This document shows, piece by piece, positions 44,807 to 54,421 of a stretch of DNA of 64,000 nt. The stretch is from Mycolicibacterium fluoranthenivorans (GTDB lineage: Bacteria > Actinomycetota > Actinomycetes > Mycobacteriales > Mycobacteriaceae): NCBI RefSeq assembly GCF_011758805.1, contig NZ_JAANOW010000003.1, positions 372,001 to 436,000 on the forward strand, written 5' to 3'. The notes below the pieces were generated by a model that worked only from the letters and a program-made list of their open reading frames with translations, made no database searches and was not told where the DNA came from. How positions within the stretch are numbered: the first letter of the stretch is position 1; each line of letters starts with the position of its first letter. Position numbers and translations under genes: made by a program.

Positions 44807-45913
44807 TCAGAATCGGATGAGTCCTCGGATGTTGCGGCCTGACCGCATGTCGTCGTAGCCCTCGTTGATCTGATCGAGGGTGTACTCACGGGTGATCAGC
44901 TCGTCGAGTTTGAGGTGTCCGGAGTTGTAGAGTTCGACGAGCCGCGGGATGTCGTGGGCGGCGTTGGACGAGCCGTAGAGGGCGCCGCGGATCTGCTTTT
45001 CATACAGCGTTAATTCCAGCAGTGAACCCGACATCGATGTGTCTTCGGGGTGCCCGATCGCGGTAACGACCACACGACCGCGTTTACCGACCAAGGACAG
45101 CGCCTCACCGATGTAGGACCCTTCGGCGACATCGGTGGTCAACACGCAGACATCGGCGAGTTTGCCGCGGGTGATGTCACTGATCAGTGACCAGGCCTCG
45201 TCGACCGTGCCAACGGCATGCGTCGCACCGAAACCACCGGCTTGTTCACGCTTGAACGCCACCGGATCGACAGCCACGATGTTCAACGCGCCCGCGATGC
45301 GGGCACCCTGAATCGCATTCATACCGATGCCACCGGCTCCGATCACCACCACGGTGTCCCCGGCACGCACCTCACCGGTGCGCACCGCCGACCCGTACCC
45401 GGTCGTCACACCACACCCGATCAACGCCGCCTTGTCCAGCGGTGTCCCCTGGTCGATTTTGACCAGAGACGCCTTGGGGACCACGGTGTATTCCGAGAAC
45501 GTGCCCAGCAGGCACATCTGGCCGACGTCCTCACCGCGGGCATGGAAACGGTACGTCCCGTCGATCTGGGGTCCCATCATGAGCGCCGCACCCAAGTCGC
45601 ACATGTTGCCCATCCCCCGCGCGCAATAGGAACAGTGCCCACACGACGGCAGGAACGTCAGGATCACCGAATCGCCCTCGGCGACGTTCTCGACACCCGC
45701 ACCCACTTCGACCACGGTGCCGGCACCCTCGTGGCCACCGACGACGGGCAGCGGAATGGGCAGGTCACCGGTCACGAGGTGCTCATCTGAATGGCACAAC
45801 CCGGTCGCGGTCAACCGGACCAGCACCTCATCGGGGCCGGGCGGATCCAACTCGACCTCCTCGACCTCCCACTTCTCTCCCAGGCCCCAGAGCACTGCAG
45901 CGCGTGTCTTCAT
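44807..45913 (-). CDS. NDMA-dependent zinc alcohol dehydrogenase (mycofactocin-linked type)
   Basis: A 368-residue MDR dehydrogenase. Catalytic zinc ligands: GLCHSDEHL and GGHEGAGTV. Structural zinc: CGHCSYCARGMGNMC. Rossmann motif: VIGAGGIGMNAIQGA. It belongs to the group with tightly bound NAD that uses NDMA in vitro and probably mycofactocin in vivo. ATG 45913; the longer open frame adds 25 unrelated residues. It lies last in the CYP153-type cluster, so it likely oxidises the alcohol formed by the P450. Confidence 0.88.
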   Translation of the reverse strand: MKTRAAVLWGLGEKWEVEEVELDPPGPDEVLVRLTATGLCHSDEHLVTGDLPIPLPVVGGHEGAGTVVEVGAGVENVAEGDSVILTFLPSCGHCSYCARGMGNMCDLGAALMMGPQIDGTYRFHARGEDVGQMCLLGTFSEYTVVPKASLVKIDQGTPLDKAALIGCGVTTGYGSAVRTGEVRAGDTVVVIGAGGIGMNAIQGARIAGALNIVAVDPVAFKREQAGGFGATHAVGTVDEAWSLISDITRGKLADVCVLTTDVAEGSYIGEALSLVGKRGRVVVTAIGHPEDTSMSGSLLELTLYEKQIRGALYGSSNAAHDIPRLVELYNSGHLKLDELITREYTLDQINEGYDDMRSGRNIRGLIRF

Positions 45914-45959
45914 ATGTGTCTCCTTAACATCGATGTTTCGGTCGCAGTGGATTGATGAT

Positions 45960-47588
45960 TCACGCCAGTGTCTCGACGGTGAGATCACCGTCGGCGTACT
46001 GGCGGCGCAGCTTCTTCTTGTCGAACTTGCCGGTCGAGGTCAGCGGAATGTCGGTGACGAACGCCCACCGTTCCGGTAGCCACCACTTGGCCACCCGCGG
46101 ACGGAGGAACTCGGTCAATTCCGCGGCGGTGGCGGTGCGGTCGGCAGCCAGGACGACCACCGCCAGCGGTCGTTCCTGCCACTTGTCATCGGGAACCCCG
46201 ATCACGGTGGCGGTGCGCACCGCAGGGTGAGCGGCCAAATCGTTCTCCAGCTCCACCGAGGAGATCCATTCGCCCCCGGACTTGATGACGTCCTTGGAAC
46301 GGTCGGTCAGCGTGATGAACGCATCCGGGCTGATCGTCCCGACGTCTCCGGTGCGCAACCACCCGTCCGGCGACACCGCCGAAGTGTCATGCTCGTAATA
46401 CGACCCGGTGATCCACGGGCCGCGGATCTGAATCTCCCCCACCGACTTTCCGTCCCAGGGCTGCTCGGCGCCGGCGTCGTCGACGATGCGGGCTTGCACA
46501 CCGGCCACCACTCGGCCCTGGGTTCCGCGCAGGTAAAGGGACCTCTCCGGGGTGTCGCTGTTCCGCGGCAATGCGACCGCGGCCAGCGGGGACGTCTCGG
46601 TCATCCCCCAGGCCTGCACAATGCGGACGCCCAGCTCGTCATAGGCGGTCATCAACGACCGCGGAACCGCCGAACCACCGCAGGCCACCATCTTCAGCGA
46701 ACTCACGTCGTGGCCGGGATTGTCGCGAAGATAGTGCAGAACGTCGGTCCAGATCGTCGGCACAGCGCCCGCCATCGTCGGGCGCGCGGCCTCGATCATC
46801 TCCACCAAGGGCGCCGCCTGCAGGAAACGGTCGGGCAGCAGAAGCTGCGCGCCCGCCATCATCGCCGCGTACGGGAGCCCCCACGCGTTGGCGTGGAACA
46901 TCGGAACGATCGCCAACACCGTGTCGTCAGGACCGATGCCCAAGGCATTCGTGGTGCACGCCGCCTGAGAGTGCAACCACGTCGAACGATGACTGTAGAC
47001 AACGCCCTTCGGGTGCCCGGTGGTACCGCTGGTGTAGCACATCGCGGCGGCCGACTGCTCGTCGACGTCGGGCCAGTCGAACGTGCTCGGCTGGTCGGCC
47101 ACCACGTCGTCGTACCGAAGGACGTCCTTGCCGCACCCCTGGACCGCGGCGAGGTCACCCGTGCCGGTCACCAGCACCGTGCGGACCGAGGTCATCGACG
47201 GCAACGCCGTCGCCAACAGGCCCAGCACCGTACCGTCGACGATGATCACCCGATCATCGGCGTGATTGGCGATCCACGTCAGCTGGTCCGGCGGCAGCCG
47301 CAGGTTCAACGTGTGCAGCACCGCGCCCATCGACGGCACCGCCGCGTAGGCATCCAGATGCTCCTGGTTGCTCCACTGCAGCGTCGCGACACGCTCGTCT
47401 CCACGAATGCCGATCTCGCGCAACGCATTCGCCAGCCGTGCCGCGCGCTCCCCCACCTCGCGGTAGGACACCCGAGAGATCTGTCCGGGCCCTCGCGCCG
47501 TCAGCACATCGCGATCGCCGTGGATCGTCGAGGCGTGGCGCACGATCCCGGCCACCGTCAACGGAACATCCTGCATGGTGCTCTTCAT
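45960..47588 (-). CDS. Fatty-acyl-CoA synthetase (FadD type)
   Basis: A 542-residue AMP-binding enzyme. Motifs: YTSGTTGHPKGVVYS (P-loop), MFHANAWGLPY, GWLRTGDVGTI and DRSKDVIKSGGEWISS, and the C-terminal Lys in TSTGKFDKKKL. It forms acyl-AMP and then acyl-CoA. ATG 47588, or ATG 47576 (MQDVPLTVAG). In this operon it would activate the acid formed after alcohol oxidation. Confidence 0.9.
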   Translation of the reverse strand: MKSTMQDVPLTVAGIVRHASTIHGDRDVLTARGPGQISRVSYREVGERAARLANALREIGIRGDERVATLQWSNQEHLDAYAAVPSMGAVLHTLNLRLPPDQLTWIANHADDRVIIVDGTVLGLLATALPSMTSVRTVLVTGTGDLAAVQGCGKDVLRYDDVVADQPSTFDWPDVDEQSAAAMCYTSGTTGHPKGVVYSHRSTWLHSQAACTTNALGIGPDDTVLAIVPMFHANAWGLPYAAMMAGAQLLLPDRFLQAAPLVEMIEAARPTMAGAVPTIWTDVLHYLRDNPGHDVSSLKMVACGGSAVPRSLMTAYDELGVRIVQAWGMTETSPLAAVALPRNSDTPERSLYLRGTQGRVVAGVQARIVDDAGAEQPWDGKSVGEIQIRGPWITGSYYEHDTSAVSPDGWLRTGDVGTISPDAFITLTDRSKDVIKSGGEWISSVELENDLAAHPAVRTATVIGVPDDKWQERPLAVVVLAADRTATAAELTEFLRPRVAKWWLPERWAFVTDIPLTSTGKFDKKKLRRQYADGDLTVETLA

Positions 47589-47624
47589 CGCACGCCCGTC
47601 CTGCAGCCCGCGGTGAAGCGTCGT

Positions 47625-48035
47625 TCACGCATCGATGAGGTCCTGCCGATTCTCGTTCTGCAACAGCAACCGGTACTCCGGGAACAGGTTCTTGGCCTGC
47701 GGGATCATTTTGATCAGCTTCGCCGCCGGGCCCTTTGCGCGCACCGTTCCCCTGGCCATCGCCATCGTCAGGTTCACCTTGCCCAACCAGAACTTGTTCC
47801 CGGTGTCTGCCGACATGAACAGCTCGACATTGGGCACCGCGGTGCTGTCCGCACCCGTCTCCACCACCTTGTTCGCCATGTCCACTGTCACCACTGCGTC
47901 CGGATCGGTGTAGTGCACCCGCAACACCACACCCGAACTCACGAGCTTATCGGCCAGCCCTTCCTTCTCCAGGCCCCGCCGAAAGATTCCAGCCAGAAAG
48001 GTATAGACCTCGTCCTCATCCTTGAAAACCGCCAT
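47625..48035 (-). CDS. SCP2 sterol-binding-type protein
   Basis: A 136-residue SCP2 domain: VVLRVHYTDPDAVVTVD, FMSADTGNKFWLGKVNLTMA and VRAKGPAAKLIKMIPQA. Such proteins carry lipids or acyl-CoA in a hydrophobic tunnel. ATG 48035 is preferred; TTG 48041 adds two codons. It lies between FadD and the ferredoxin reductase, suggesting it hands substrate between them. Confidence 0.85.
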   Translation of the reverse strand: MAVFKDEDEVYTFLAGIFRRGLEKEGLADKLVSSGVVLRVHYTDPDAVVTVDMANKVVETGADSTAVPNVELFMSADTGNKFWLGKVNLTMAMARGTVRAKGPAAKLIKMIPQAKNLFPEYRLLLQNENRQDLIDA

Positions 48036-48234
48036 CGTCAACCTCCACCAATCTCGTTGTCAGCATTAAAATATCGCGAGCATCGACTCCATCACGATGC
48101 CCTCACTGGATAGTAAACCGTCACACCGCTTCGCAAACCCCACTCGGTCCTCATGCCGGACGCCGCCCAGAACGCGGGCGTACGACCGGGGTCCGCACGA
48201 GGCGGGGCGGCCGCGCAGCGGCGGGGTCTTCGCC

Positions 48235-49437
48235 TCAGGCCGAGCCGGCGAGCACCAGTTCGGCCCGGTCGACGGGGACCTGCTGCGTGATGACCCGCTT
48301 GCTGAACATGAAGTCGCGGGGGCGGTTGACGCAGTCGGCGGCGATGAGCTCGCCGGCGCGCAGGTAGAAGCAGGTGAAGTCGCGGTCCCGGGTCGGGTCG
48401 CCGCTGAGGACGACCTCGTCGTAGCCGGTGTTAAGACCGGCGATCTGGAGCTTGAGGTCGTATTGATCTGACCAGAACCAGGGCAGCGCCGCTATCGTCT
48501 TGGACTTCCCGCAGATGGTCGCCGCGGCGACTTTGGCCTGCTCGGCCGCGCTGGGCACGGACTCCAGGCGTATGCGGCGCCCGTAACGGGCCATGTCGTG
48601 GCTGACGCAGTCCCCGGCGGCCACGATCGCGGGGTCGCTGGTCCGGGCCTGGTCGTCGATCACGACGCCGTTGTCGACGACCAAGCCCGCGGCGGCGGCG
48701 AGCTCAGTGTTCGGCTCGACGCCGATGCCGACGATGACGAGGTCGGCGGGAATCGATTCACCACCGGCCAGGACTACTTCGCGGACCCTGCCGTCGCCGG
48801 ACAGAGCCTCGACCAGCGCACCCGTCCGGATGTTGACGCCCTCCTCCCGGTGGATCCGGTCGAAGAACGCCGATACCTCCGGGGCGGTGACCCGTTCGAG
48901 GACACGCTCGGTCGCCTCGAGCACGGTGACCTCCAGGCCCAACGCACGCAACGAGGCGGCCGTCTCCAGTCCGATGTAGCCGCCGCCGACGATCACGGCT
49001 CGACGCCCCGGTCTGGTGGCGTCTCGGATCTTCTCGACGTCCGCCGCGGTGCGTAGGTAGAAGACTCCGGCCAGGTCGGCTCCCGGGGTGGGGAGCCGAC
49101 GAGGGCGGGCGCCCGTGCACAGCGCGAGCCTGTCGTAGGGCAGCGACTCGCCGGTGCTCAGCGAGAGGTGGCCCGCCGCACGGTCGACCGCCTCCACCGT
49201 CGCATCCAGGAGTTGGATTCGCTGCTTGGTGTAGAACTCGGCGCTGCGGATCGCGAGCTCCTCGAGGGTGCACTTGCCGGCCAGGTATGCCTTCGACAGC
49301 GGAGGGCGTTGGTAGGGCAGCGCCGACTCGTCGCCGACGAGGACGATCTCACCGGTCCACCCTTCCTGGCGCAGACTGGCCGAGAGTTGGGCCCCGGCAT
49401 GGCTGGCCCCGACGATGAGCGCCCGCTCCAATGTCAT
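48235..49437 (-). CDS. FAD-dependent ferredoxin reductase
   Basis: A 400-residue NADH/FAD reductase of the putidaredoxin-reductase class. FAD motif: IVGASHAGAQLSASLR; NAD motif: VIVGGGYIGLETAASLRALG; second FAD motif: AAGDCVSHDM. It passes electrons from NAD(P)H to the ferredoxin for the P450. ATG 49435-49437 overlaps the P450 stop (ATGA), so they are coupled. Confidence 0.9.
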   Translation of the reverse strand: MTLERALIVGASHAGAQLSASLRQEGWTGEIVLVGDESALPYQRPPLSKAYLAGKCTLEELAIRSAEFYTKQRIQLLDATVEAVDRAAGHLSLSTGESLPYDRLALCTGARPRRLPTPGADLAGVFYLRTAADVEKIRDATRPGRRAVIVGGGYIGLETAASLRALGLEVTVLEATERVLERVTAPEVSAFFDRIHREEGVNIRTGALVEALSGDGRVREVVLAGGESIPADLVIVGIGVEPNTELAAAAGLVVDNGVVIDDQARTSDPAIVAAGDCVSHDMARYGRRIRLESVPSAAEQAKVAAATICGKSKTIAALPWFWSDQYDLKLQIAGLNTGYDEVVLSGDPTRDRDFTCFYLRAGELIAADCVNRPRDFMFSKRVITQQVPVDRAELVLAGSA

Positions 49438-50822
49438 GCGTCGGATTTCGGGGTGAGGCGGACCATCAGCTTGCTGATACCCCTCACGAAGTTGGACTGC
49501 ACGTACTCGGGTTCGCCGACGACCTCGATGTTCTCGAAGCGAGGAAGCAGCTCCTCCCAGAGAATCCGCAGCTGCAGCTCGGCCAGCCGGTTGCCCATGC
49601 AACGGTGGACACCGAAGCCGAAGGAGATGTGGTTGCGGGCGTTGGCCCGGTCGATGATGAAGTCGTCGGGCTGATCGAATACGCGCTCGTCGCGGTTGCC
49701 CGAGGCGTACCACATCACCACCTTGTCGCCCTTGCGAATGAACTGCCCGTTGAGCATGGTGTCGGCCGTGGCGATCCGGCGCATATAGGCCAGCGGCGTC
49801 TGCCACCGAATGATCTCCGAGTTCATGTTGGGGATCAGGTCGGGGTTGGCCTTCAGCTTCTCGAACTGGTCCGGGTACCGGTTCAACGCGAGAACACCGC
49901 CGCTCATCGAGTTCCGGGTGGTGTCGTTGCCTCCGACGATCAGCAGCACGAGGTTGCCCAAGAACTCCATCGGTCGTTTGATCAGATCCTTGGTGCTCTC
50001 GTTGCTCTGCAACATGGTGATCAGATCGAAGCCGGGTTCCTCCCCGGCAGCGGTCCGGGCCGCCTTGTCGTGCCAGTGCTCGCTGAGACCCCGCGCCATA
50101 TCGCGCATGCCTGCGAACGTCTCGTCAAGGTCCGAGGGACCGCCATTGGCCTGCTCCATCGAGGTTGCCAGATCTGACCACTCGACGAGCTTGCGACGCT
50201 GCTCGTACGGGAAGTCCAGGAGGGTCGCAAGCATCCGAGCGGTCAGCTCGATCGAGACATTCTGCACCCAGTCGAACGGCTGATCCAGGGGCAGATCGTC
50301 CAGCACCTCCTGGACGCGCGAGCGGATCAGCCCCTCCATCTCACGCAGGTTCTTGGGCGCGACCACCCCTTGGACGGCGGCCCGCTGCCTGTCGTGGCGT
50401 GGCGGATCCATCGCGATGAACATCGCGACATCCAGGAAACGAGGGGGGGACCCGATGACGATGAACGGCTCGGAGGAGAAGACCTCATGGTTCTTCTCGA
50501 CGGTCACGATGTCGGCATGCCGCGTGACCGACCAGAACGGACCGAACGGACTGTTGGGCTGGTAGTGGACCGGAGCTTCGTTGCGCAGGCGCTCGTAGTA
50601 CGACTGCCAGAGCCCCTGACGATAGAGGAAAGGGTTGCTGAGGTCGATGTCGGCGAGTTCGACGTCCTCGACCGGCGGGAGGGGGCTCTCGACGAAGATC
50701 TTCTTGCCGTTCGTTCCGGTCACCAAACGCCGGGTCTTGTCATACAGGTGTGCACCTTGAATCTGCAGGTCGATCGGGATGGTCGCCTGAACTTTCTCGG
50801 TGATTGCTTCAGAAACCTTCAT
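49434..50822 (-). CDS. CYP153-type cytochrome P450 alkane/fatty-chain hydroxylase
   Basis: A 462-residue P450. I-helix: LLIVGGNDTTRNSMSGG; ExxR: SEIIRWQTPLAYMRR; heme loop: FGFGVHRCMGNRLAELQ. FIAMDPPRHD and VVAPKNLREMEGLIRSR are typical for CYP153, enzymes that hydroxylate the terminal carbon of alkanes and fatty chains. The assignment to CYP153 is by eye. Ferredoxin 5' and reductase 3' in the same operon give a full three-part system. ATG 50822. Confidence 0.9.
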   Translation of the reverse strand: MKVSEAITEKVQATIPIDLQIQGAHLYDKTRRLVTGTNGKKIFVESPLPPVEDVELADIDLSNPFLYRQGLWQSYYERLRNEAPVHYQPNSPFGPFWSVTRHADIVTVEKNHEVFSSEPFIVIGSPPRFLDVAMFIAMDPPRHDRQRAAVQGVVAPKNLREMEGLIRSRVQEVLDDLPLDQPFDWVQNVSIELTARMLATLLDFPYEQRRKLVEWSDLATSMEQANGGPSDLDETFAGMRDMARGLSEHWHDKAARTAAGEEPGFDLITMLQSNESTKDLIKRPMEFLGNLVLLIVGGNDTTRNSMSGGVLALNRYPDQFEKLKANPDLIPNMNSEIIRWQTPLAYMRRIATADTMLNGQFIRKGDKVVMWYASGNRDERVFDQPDDFIIDRANARNHISFGFGVHRCMGNRLAELQLRILWEELLPRFENIEVVGEPEYVQSNFVRGISKLMVRLTPKSDA

Positions 50823-50848
50823 TACGTCTTATTCCTTTTCGCTCGTCA

Positions 50849-51169
50849 TTACATCTGGAACTCGGGCAGTTGGACGATCAAGCCGTCCCACTCCTCGGAG
50901 ACCGGCATCTGACAGGACAGCCGGGAGGTCGGGTGACGCTCCGGGTTCATCGCGAGCATCTCTTCTTCAGCGGGGCCGGAGAGGCCGACCTTGTCGGTCC
51001 ATTGCGGATCGACGATCACATGGCAGGTGCCGCACGCGGCTTCGCCTCCGCAGTCGCCGTCGATGCCGGGTACCGCATTGTTGGTCGCGACCTGCATCAG
51101 TGACTGGCCTTCATCGAGAGGCACCTGGTGCTTGTCGCCGTCGTGGGAGACAAAAGTGACAACGGCCAT
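50849..51169 (-). CDS. 2Fe-2S ferredoxin
   Basis: A 106-residue adrenodoxin/putidaredoxin-type ferredoxin. Cluster ligands: GDCGGEAACGTCHV (C-x5-C-x2-C) and the distal Cys in LSCQMPVSEEWDG. It delivers electrons to the P450. ATG 51169 is the first gene of the leftward operon, 95 bp from the divergent AraC gene. Confidence 0.92.
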   Translation of the reverse strand: MAVVTFVSHDGDKHQVPLDEGQSLMQVATNNAVPGIDGDCGGEAACGTCHVIVDPQWTDKVGLSGPAEEEMLAMNPERHPTSRLSCQMPVSEEWDGLIVQLPEFQM

Positions 51170-51264
51170 TACCGACTCCTCTTAAGTTGCCCTGAATGTG
51201 AATACTTGTTAACAGGATTGTCCAATCCGAGCGCTTCCGCTATGTTTGCGCGGATCAGGAACTT

Positions 51265-52305
51265 GTGGATTGGGCTCAGGGGGCACGATCGGTGAAGTTC
51301 AGCAACGCCGGTGTGCCTCCGGTCGCGTTCGTGCAAATGCTGGAGAGCCAGGCACTCGACCCGGACGCCGTCGCGCGGCTTCGCACCATCATGGCGCGCG
51401 AGGGAACCGACGAGGCGACGCTGATGCAGCACGATGTCCAGGCGCCACTGCGGTGGTTTCGCGATCTGTACCCCGATCTAGACGTCGACCGGGCAACCCT
51501 GCTCGGCTTCTCGTTTGCAGGACAGGCACAGTTGACATCTTTCGGCCCGTTGAGCGTCCCGCTGGTCAGCGCAGGCTCGGTAGCCGAGATCGTCGAGCTG
51601 CTCACCTATCTACCGTTGATCACCACGGCGATCAATGCACAATTCCGTCCAAACGACCAAGGTCTCACCGTCGGGCTCTGGGGGCACACAGGCGATCGGG
51701 CCCTGGACTGCTTAGCAGTCACATATACCGGCTCGGCGTTGTTACGACTGCTGGACATGCTCGTCAGTGACGCGCTGACCGTCACGCTCCACTTGAGTTG
51801 GTCAGCGCCGGTCTCCCTGAACAAACTCGCGGCAGAGATGGTACTAGCCGGGCGCCTGTTCTTTGACGCACCGATGTCCTACCTTCATGTTCCCGTCAAC
51901 GCGCTCAATGAAGTGTGCCGGTTCTCCGATCCCCTTGCGTATCGACTCGCCGTCGCCGAGCTGAGGCGGACCCTCGACGAGCAGAGCGGAGCCACGTCCT
52001 TCTCCAAGAAGGTGAGACGGTTGTTGGACGAGGATCCCGGACAGCGAAGTTGCCAGCGGGTCGCAGACGAACTCTCGGTATCCACCAGCACACTCAAACG
52101 CCGGCTCGCCGAAGAGGGCACCACCTTTCGCGAGTTGCGCCAGTCGTGTCTGCGGGAGAGCGCGATGATGCTGTTAATCACCCGATCAATGTCGGCAAGC
52201 CAGATCGCGACCGAGCTCGGATACGGCGATCTTGCTAACTTCTCACACGCCTTCAAGCGATGGACCGGCCGCTCTCCGAGCGAGTACCGACGCTCACAAC
52301 GCTGA
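51265..52305 (+). CDS. AraC-family regulator of the P450 operon
   Basis: A 346-residue AraC protein with the 'arabinose-binding domain N-term' type sensor and a C-terminal double HTH (RVADELSVSTSTLKRRLAEE; ASQIATELGYGDLANFSHAF). It is divergent from the ferredoxin-P450 operon and likely activates it in response to the substrate, as AraC proteins do in CYP153 clusters. GTG 51265 lies just after AGGAAC; GTG 51292 (VKFSNAGVPP) is an alternative. Confidence 0.87.
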   Translation: MDWAQGARSVKFSNAGVPPVAFVQMLESQALDPDAVARLRTIMAREGTDEATLMQHDVQAPLRWFRDLYPDLDVDRATLLGFSFAGQAQLTSFGPLSVPLVSAGSVAEIVELLTYLPLITTAINAQFRPNDQGLTVGLWGHTGDRALDCLAVTYTGSALLRLLDMLVSDALTVTLHLSWSAPVSLNKLAAEMVLAGRLFFDAPMSYLHVPVNALNEVCRFSDPLAYRLAVAELRRTLDEQSGATSFSKKVRRLLDEDPGQRSCQRVADELSVSTSTLKRRLAEEGTTFRELRQSCLRESAMMLLITRSMSASQIATELGYGDLANFSHAFKRWTGRSPSEYRRSQR

Positions 52306-52526
52306 GGATGTCCCCGCACGCCCGGAGATAGCCGGTCATGGGTAGCTTCTTCTTCTGAAAAGATGTAACCGGTGCTTAAGAATCAGCCACGACGTCACCG
52401 AACGGCCGTGGAGGCCGCTGACCGAAGTCGAGTGAGTCATCAGTAGCAGGCCAAACCGTGCCCGACACGGCGACTGAACGGCAGAGCCGGGCGCTGGTGT
52501 GAATAGTCATTCGCTATTGTCGATAC

Positions 52527-54035
52527 ATGCCAGCGAAGACAGTCCGCACCGAACTCACCTCGGGCGCCATCGAAGGATTCACGCGGGACGGCGTCAATCG
52601 CTGGCGTTCCATTCCCTACGCCAAGCCACCAGTCGGCGCGCTGCGGTTCAAGGCTCCCCAGCCGGTCGAAGCGTGGGACGGCGTCCGACCCTGCCACCGA
52701 TTCCGCTACTGCGCTCCACAGCCCCGCCGATACACCATCGTCGGTCCGGGCAAGTTCCAGCCCATGAGCGAGGACTGCCTCACCCTCAATGTCGTTGCAC
52801 CCGACGGCGGCTCGGACCGACCTCTGCCCGTGATGTTCTTCATTCACGGCGGGGCGTACTTCCTGGGCAGTTCCGCGACACCGATCTATGATGGCGCGTC
52901 GCTTGCCCGCAGCGGTTGCGTGTACGTATCGACAAACTACCGCCTCGGCGCGCTAGGGGCTGTCGACCTGTCGTCGCTGTCCACCGCAGACATCCATATT
53001 GACGACAACCTCTACTTGCGTGACCTCGTGTCGGCGCTCAGGTGGGTACGCGAGAACATCGCGGCATTCGGCGGCGATCCCGATAACGTGACGATCTTCG
53101 GAGAGAGCGCGGGCGCGCACGCCGTTACCACTTTGCTGGCCGTGCCAGCGGCTAAAGGGCTTTTCGCACAGGCTATCTCACAAAGTCCGGCCGGCGCGCT
53201 ATCCCGCTCCCAGGAGCTGGCCGCGGAGTTCGCCGCCAAGTTCGCATCCATTCTCTGCGCCGACGAGCGGGAGCCCGCCCGCCTCCTGTTGGCGGCGCGT
53301 CCGGCTCAACTGGTGAATGCATTCGATCGCTTGCTCACCACGAGTGCATCGGACCTTGCTGGCGGTTACCCGGTGGGATGCACATTCGGAACCGACTATC
53401 TACCGTCCGAGCCCATTCAAGCGATGCGCGACGGCAAGGCGTACCGTGTGCCGCTGATCGTCGGTACGAACGCCGACGAGGGCCGGTTGTTCACTCGCTT
53501 CCTCAAACTCCTCCCGACGAACGAAGCCAAGATCGAAGCGTTACTAGCGGGAGCGGAACCCACCTGTCGCGAGCGAATTACTGCTGCCTATCCCGAATAT
53601 CCGGCCCCCGATGCCTGTATCCGACTGGGGGCCGACTTCACATTCGGATCGACACTGTGGCAGCTCGCGGATTCCCACAGTCGGCACGCCCCCACATATC
53701 TGTACCGCTATGACTTCGCCCCGCGAACTCTGCAATGGGCCGGGCTGGGTGCCACCCATGCGACGGAGCTTCTTGCGGTGTTCGACGCCTACCGCACGCC
53801 GCTCGGTCGGCTACTCAGCGCCGGAGCCGATCGCCGCTCGGCCCTACGCGTGAGCGACGACATGCAAGGGCGCTGGGATGCTTTCGCACGCACCGGAGTT
53901 CCAGGAGACGGCTGGCCGCGCTACACCAGCGACGCCCGTCCGGTCCTCGTCTTCGATCGCGCTTCGCGAGTGGACAACGACCCCCACGCCGACCGCCGGA
54001 AAGCATGGGAAGGTTTTCAAGTCCTCGGACGCTGA
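52527..54035 (+). CDS. Type-B carboxylesterase
   Basis: A 502-residue esterase. Motifs: SEDCLTLNVVAPDG, FFIHGGAYFLGSS (oxyanion hole), FGESAGAHAV (Ser nucleophile, about residue 195), TNADEGRLF (acid) and GATHATELLAVF (His). It hydrolyses esters of acids. ATG 52527 lies 8 nt after TATTGT, a leaderless pattern. No signal peptide, so it acts in the cytoplasm. Confidence 0.9.
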   Translation: MPAKTVRTELTSGAIEGFTRDGVNRWRSIPYAKPPVGALRFKAPQPVEAWDGVRPCHRFRYCAPQPRRYTIVGPGKFQPMSEDCLTLNVVAPDGGSDRPLPVMFFIHGGAYFLGSSATPIYDGASLARSGCVYVSTNYRLGALGAVDLSSLSTADIHIDDNLYLRDLVSALRWVRENIAAFGGDPDNVTIFGESAGAHAVTTLLAVPAAKGLFAQAISQSPAGALSRSQELAAEFAAKFASILCADEREPARLLLAARPAQLVNAFDRLLTTSASDLAGGYPVGCTFGTDYLPSEPIQAMRDGKAYRVPLIVGTNADEGRLFTRFLKLLPTNEAKIEALLAGAEPTCRERITAAYPEYPAPDACIRLGADFTFGSTLWQLADSHSRHAPTYLYRYDFAPRTLQWAGLGATHATELLAVFDAYRTPLGRLLSAGADRRSALRVSDDMQGRWDAFARTGVPGDGWPRYTSDARPVLVFDRASRVDNDPHADRRKAWEGFQVLGR

Positions 54036-54421
54036 CGAGCGGTTCCCCGCGGCGACGCATGCGTTCACAGCATTTGGCACCGATTGTTTCTGGGAGCCAA
54101 GGGTGAAACGGTGGCAAGGAGCACCTCCGGCGTGCCAATCCCAAAAGGCCGAAGAGGGCCACATTCTTGCCGAGGACTTGACGTACGAATGCAACCCCGT
54201 GTTGCGGCCTTGGGATCCGATCTCGTCAATCGCTCGAACCGAATGCGGCCGACGAGGTGGCGAACCCAACATTTACGGAGCTGGCCACGCCGGTCGGGTT
54301 GCGCCGCCGGACGCAACGCGTTCGCTCACCAACTGGTCCTCGCGACATTCTGCCGGGTAACGTACTGCGAGTGAACGAGCCCTCACATCGGGAGGGCGGG
54401 TGCCGATCAGGACGGGGATTG
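54036..54421. other. Spacer between esterase and enoyl-CoA hydratase genes
   Basis: 386 bp; ORFs across it have no family resemblance and the one in frame with the hydratase lacks a ribosome site. Probably a promoter region only. Confidence 0.5.

Noticed and set aside
46227..48113. A 628-codon plus-strand frame opposite the acyl-CoA synthetase and SCP2 genes
   Set aside because: Shadow frame; both minus-strand genes have complete family motifs.
54257..54421. N-terminal extension of the enoyl-CoA hydratase frame
   Set aside because: The extra 55 codons lack crotonase features, whereas the ATG at 54422 gives the normal N-terminus.
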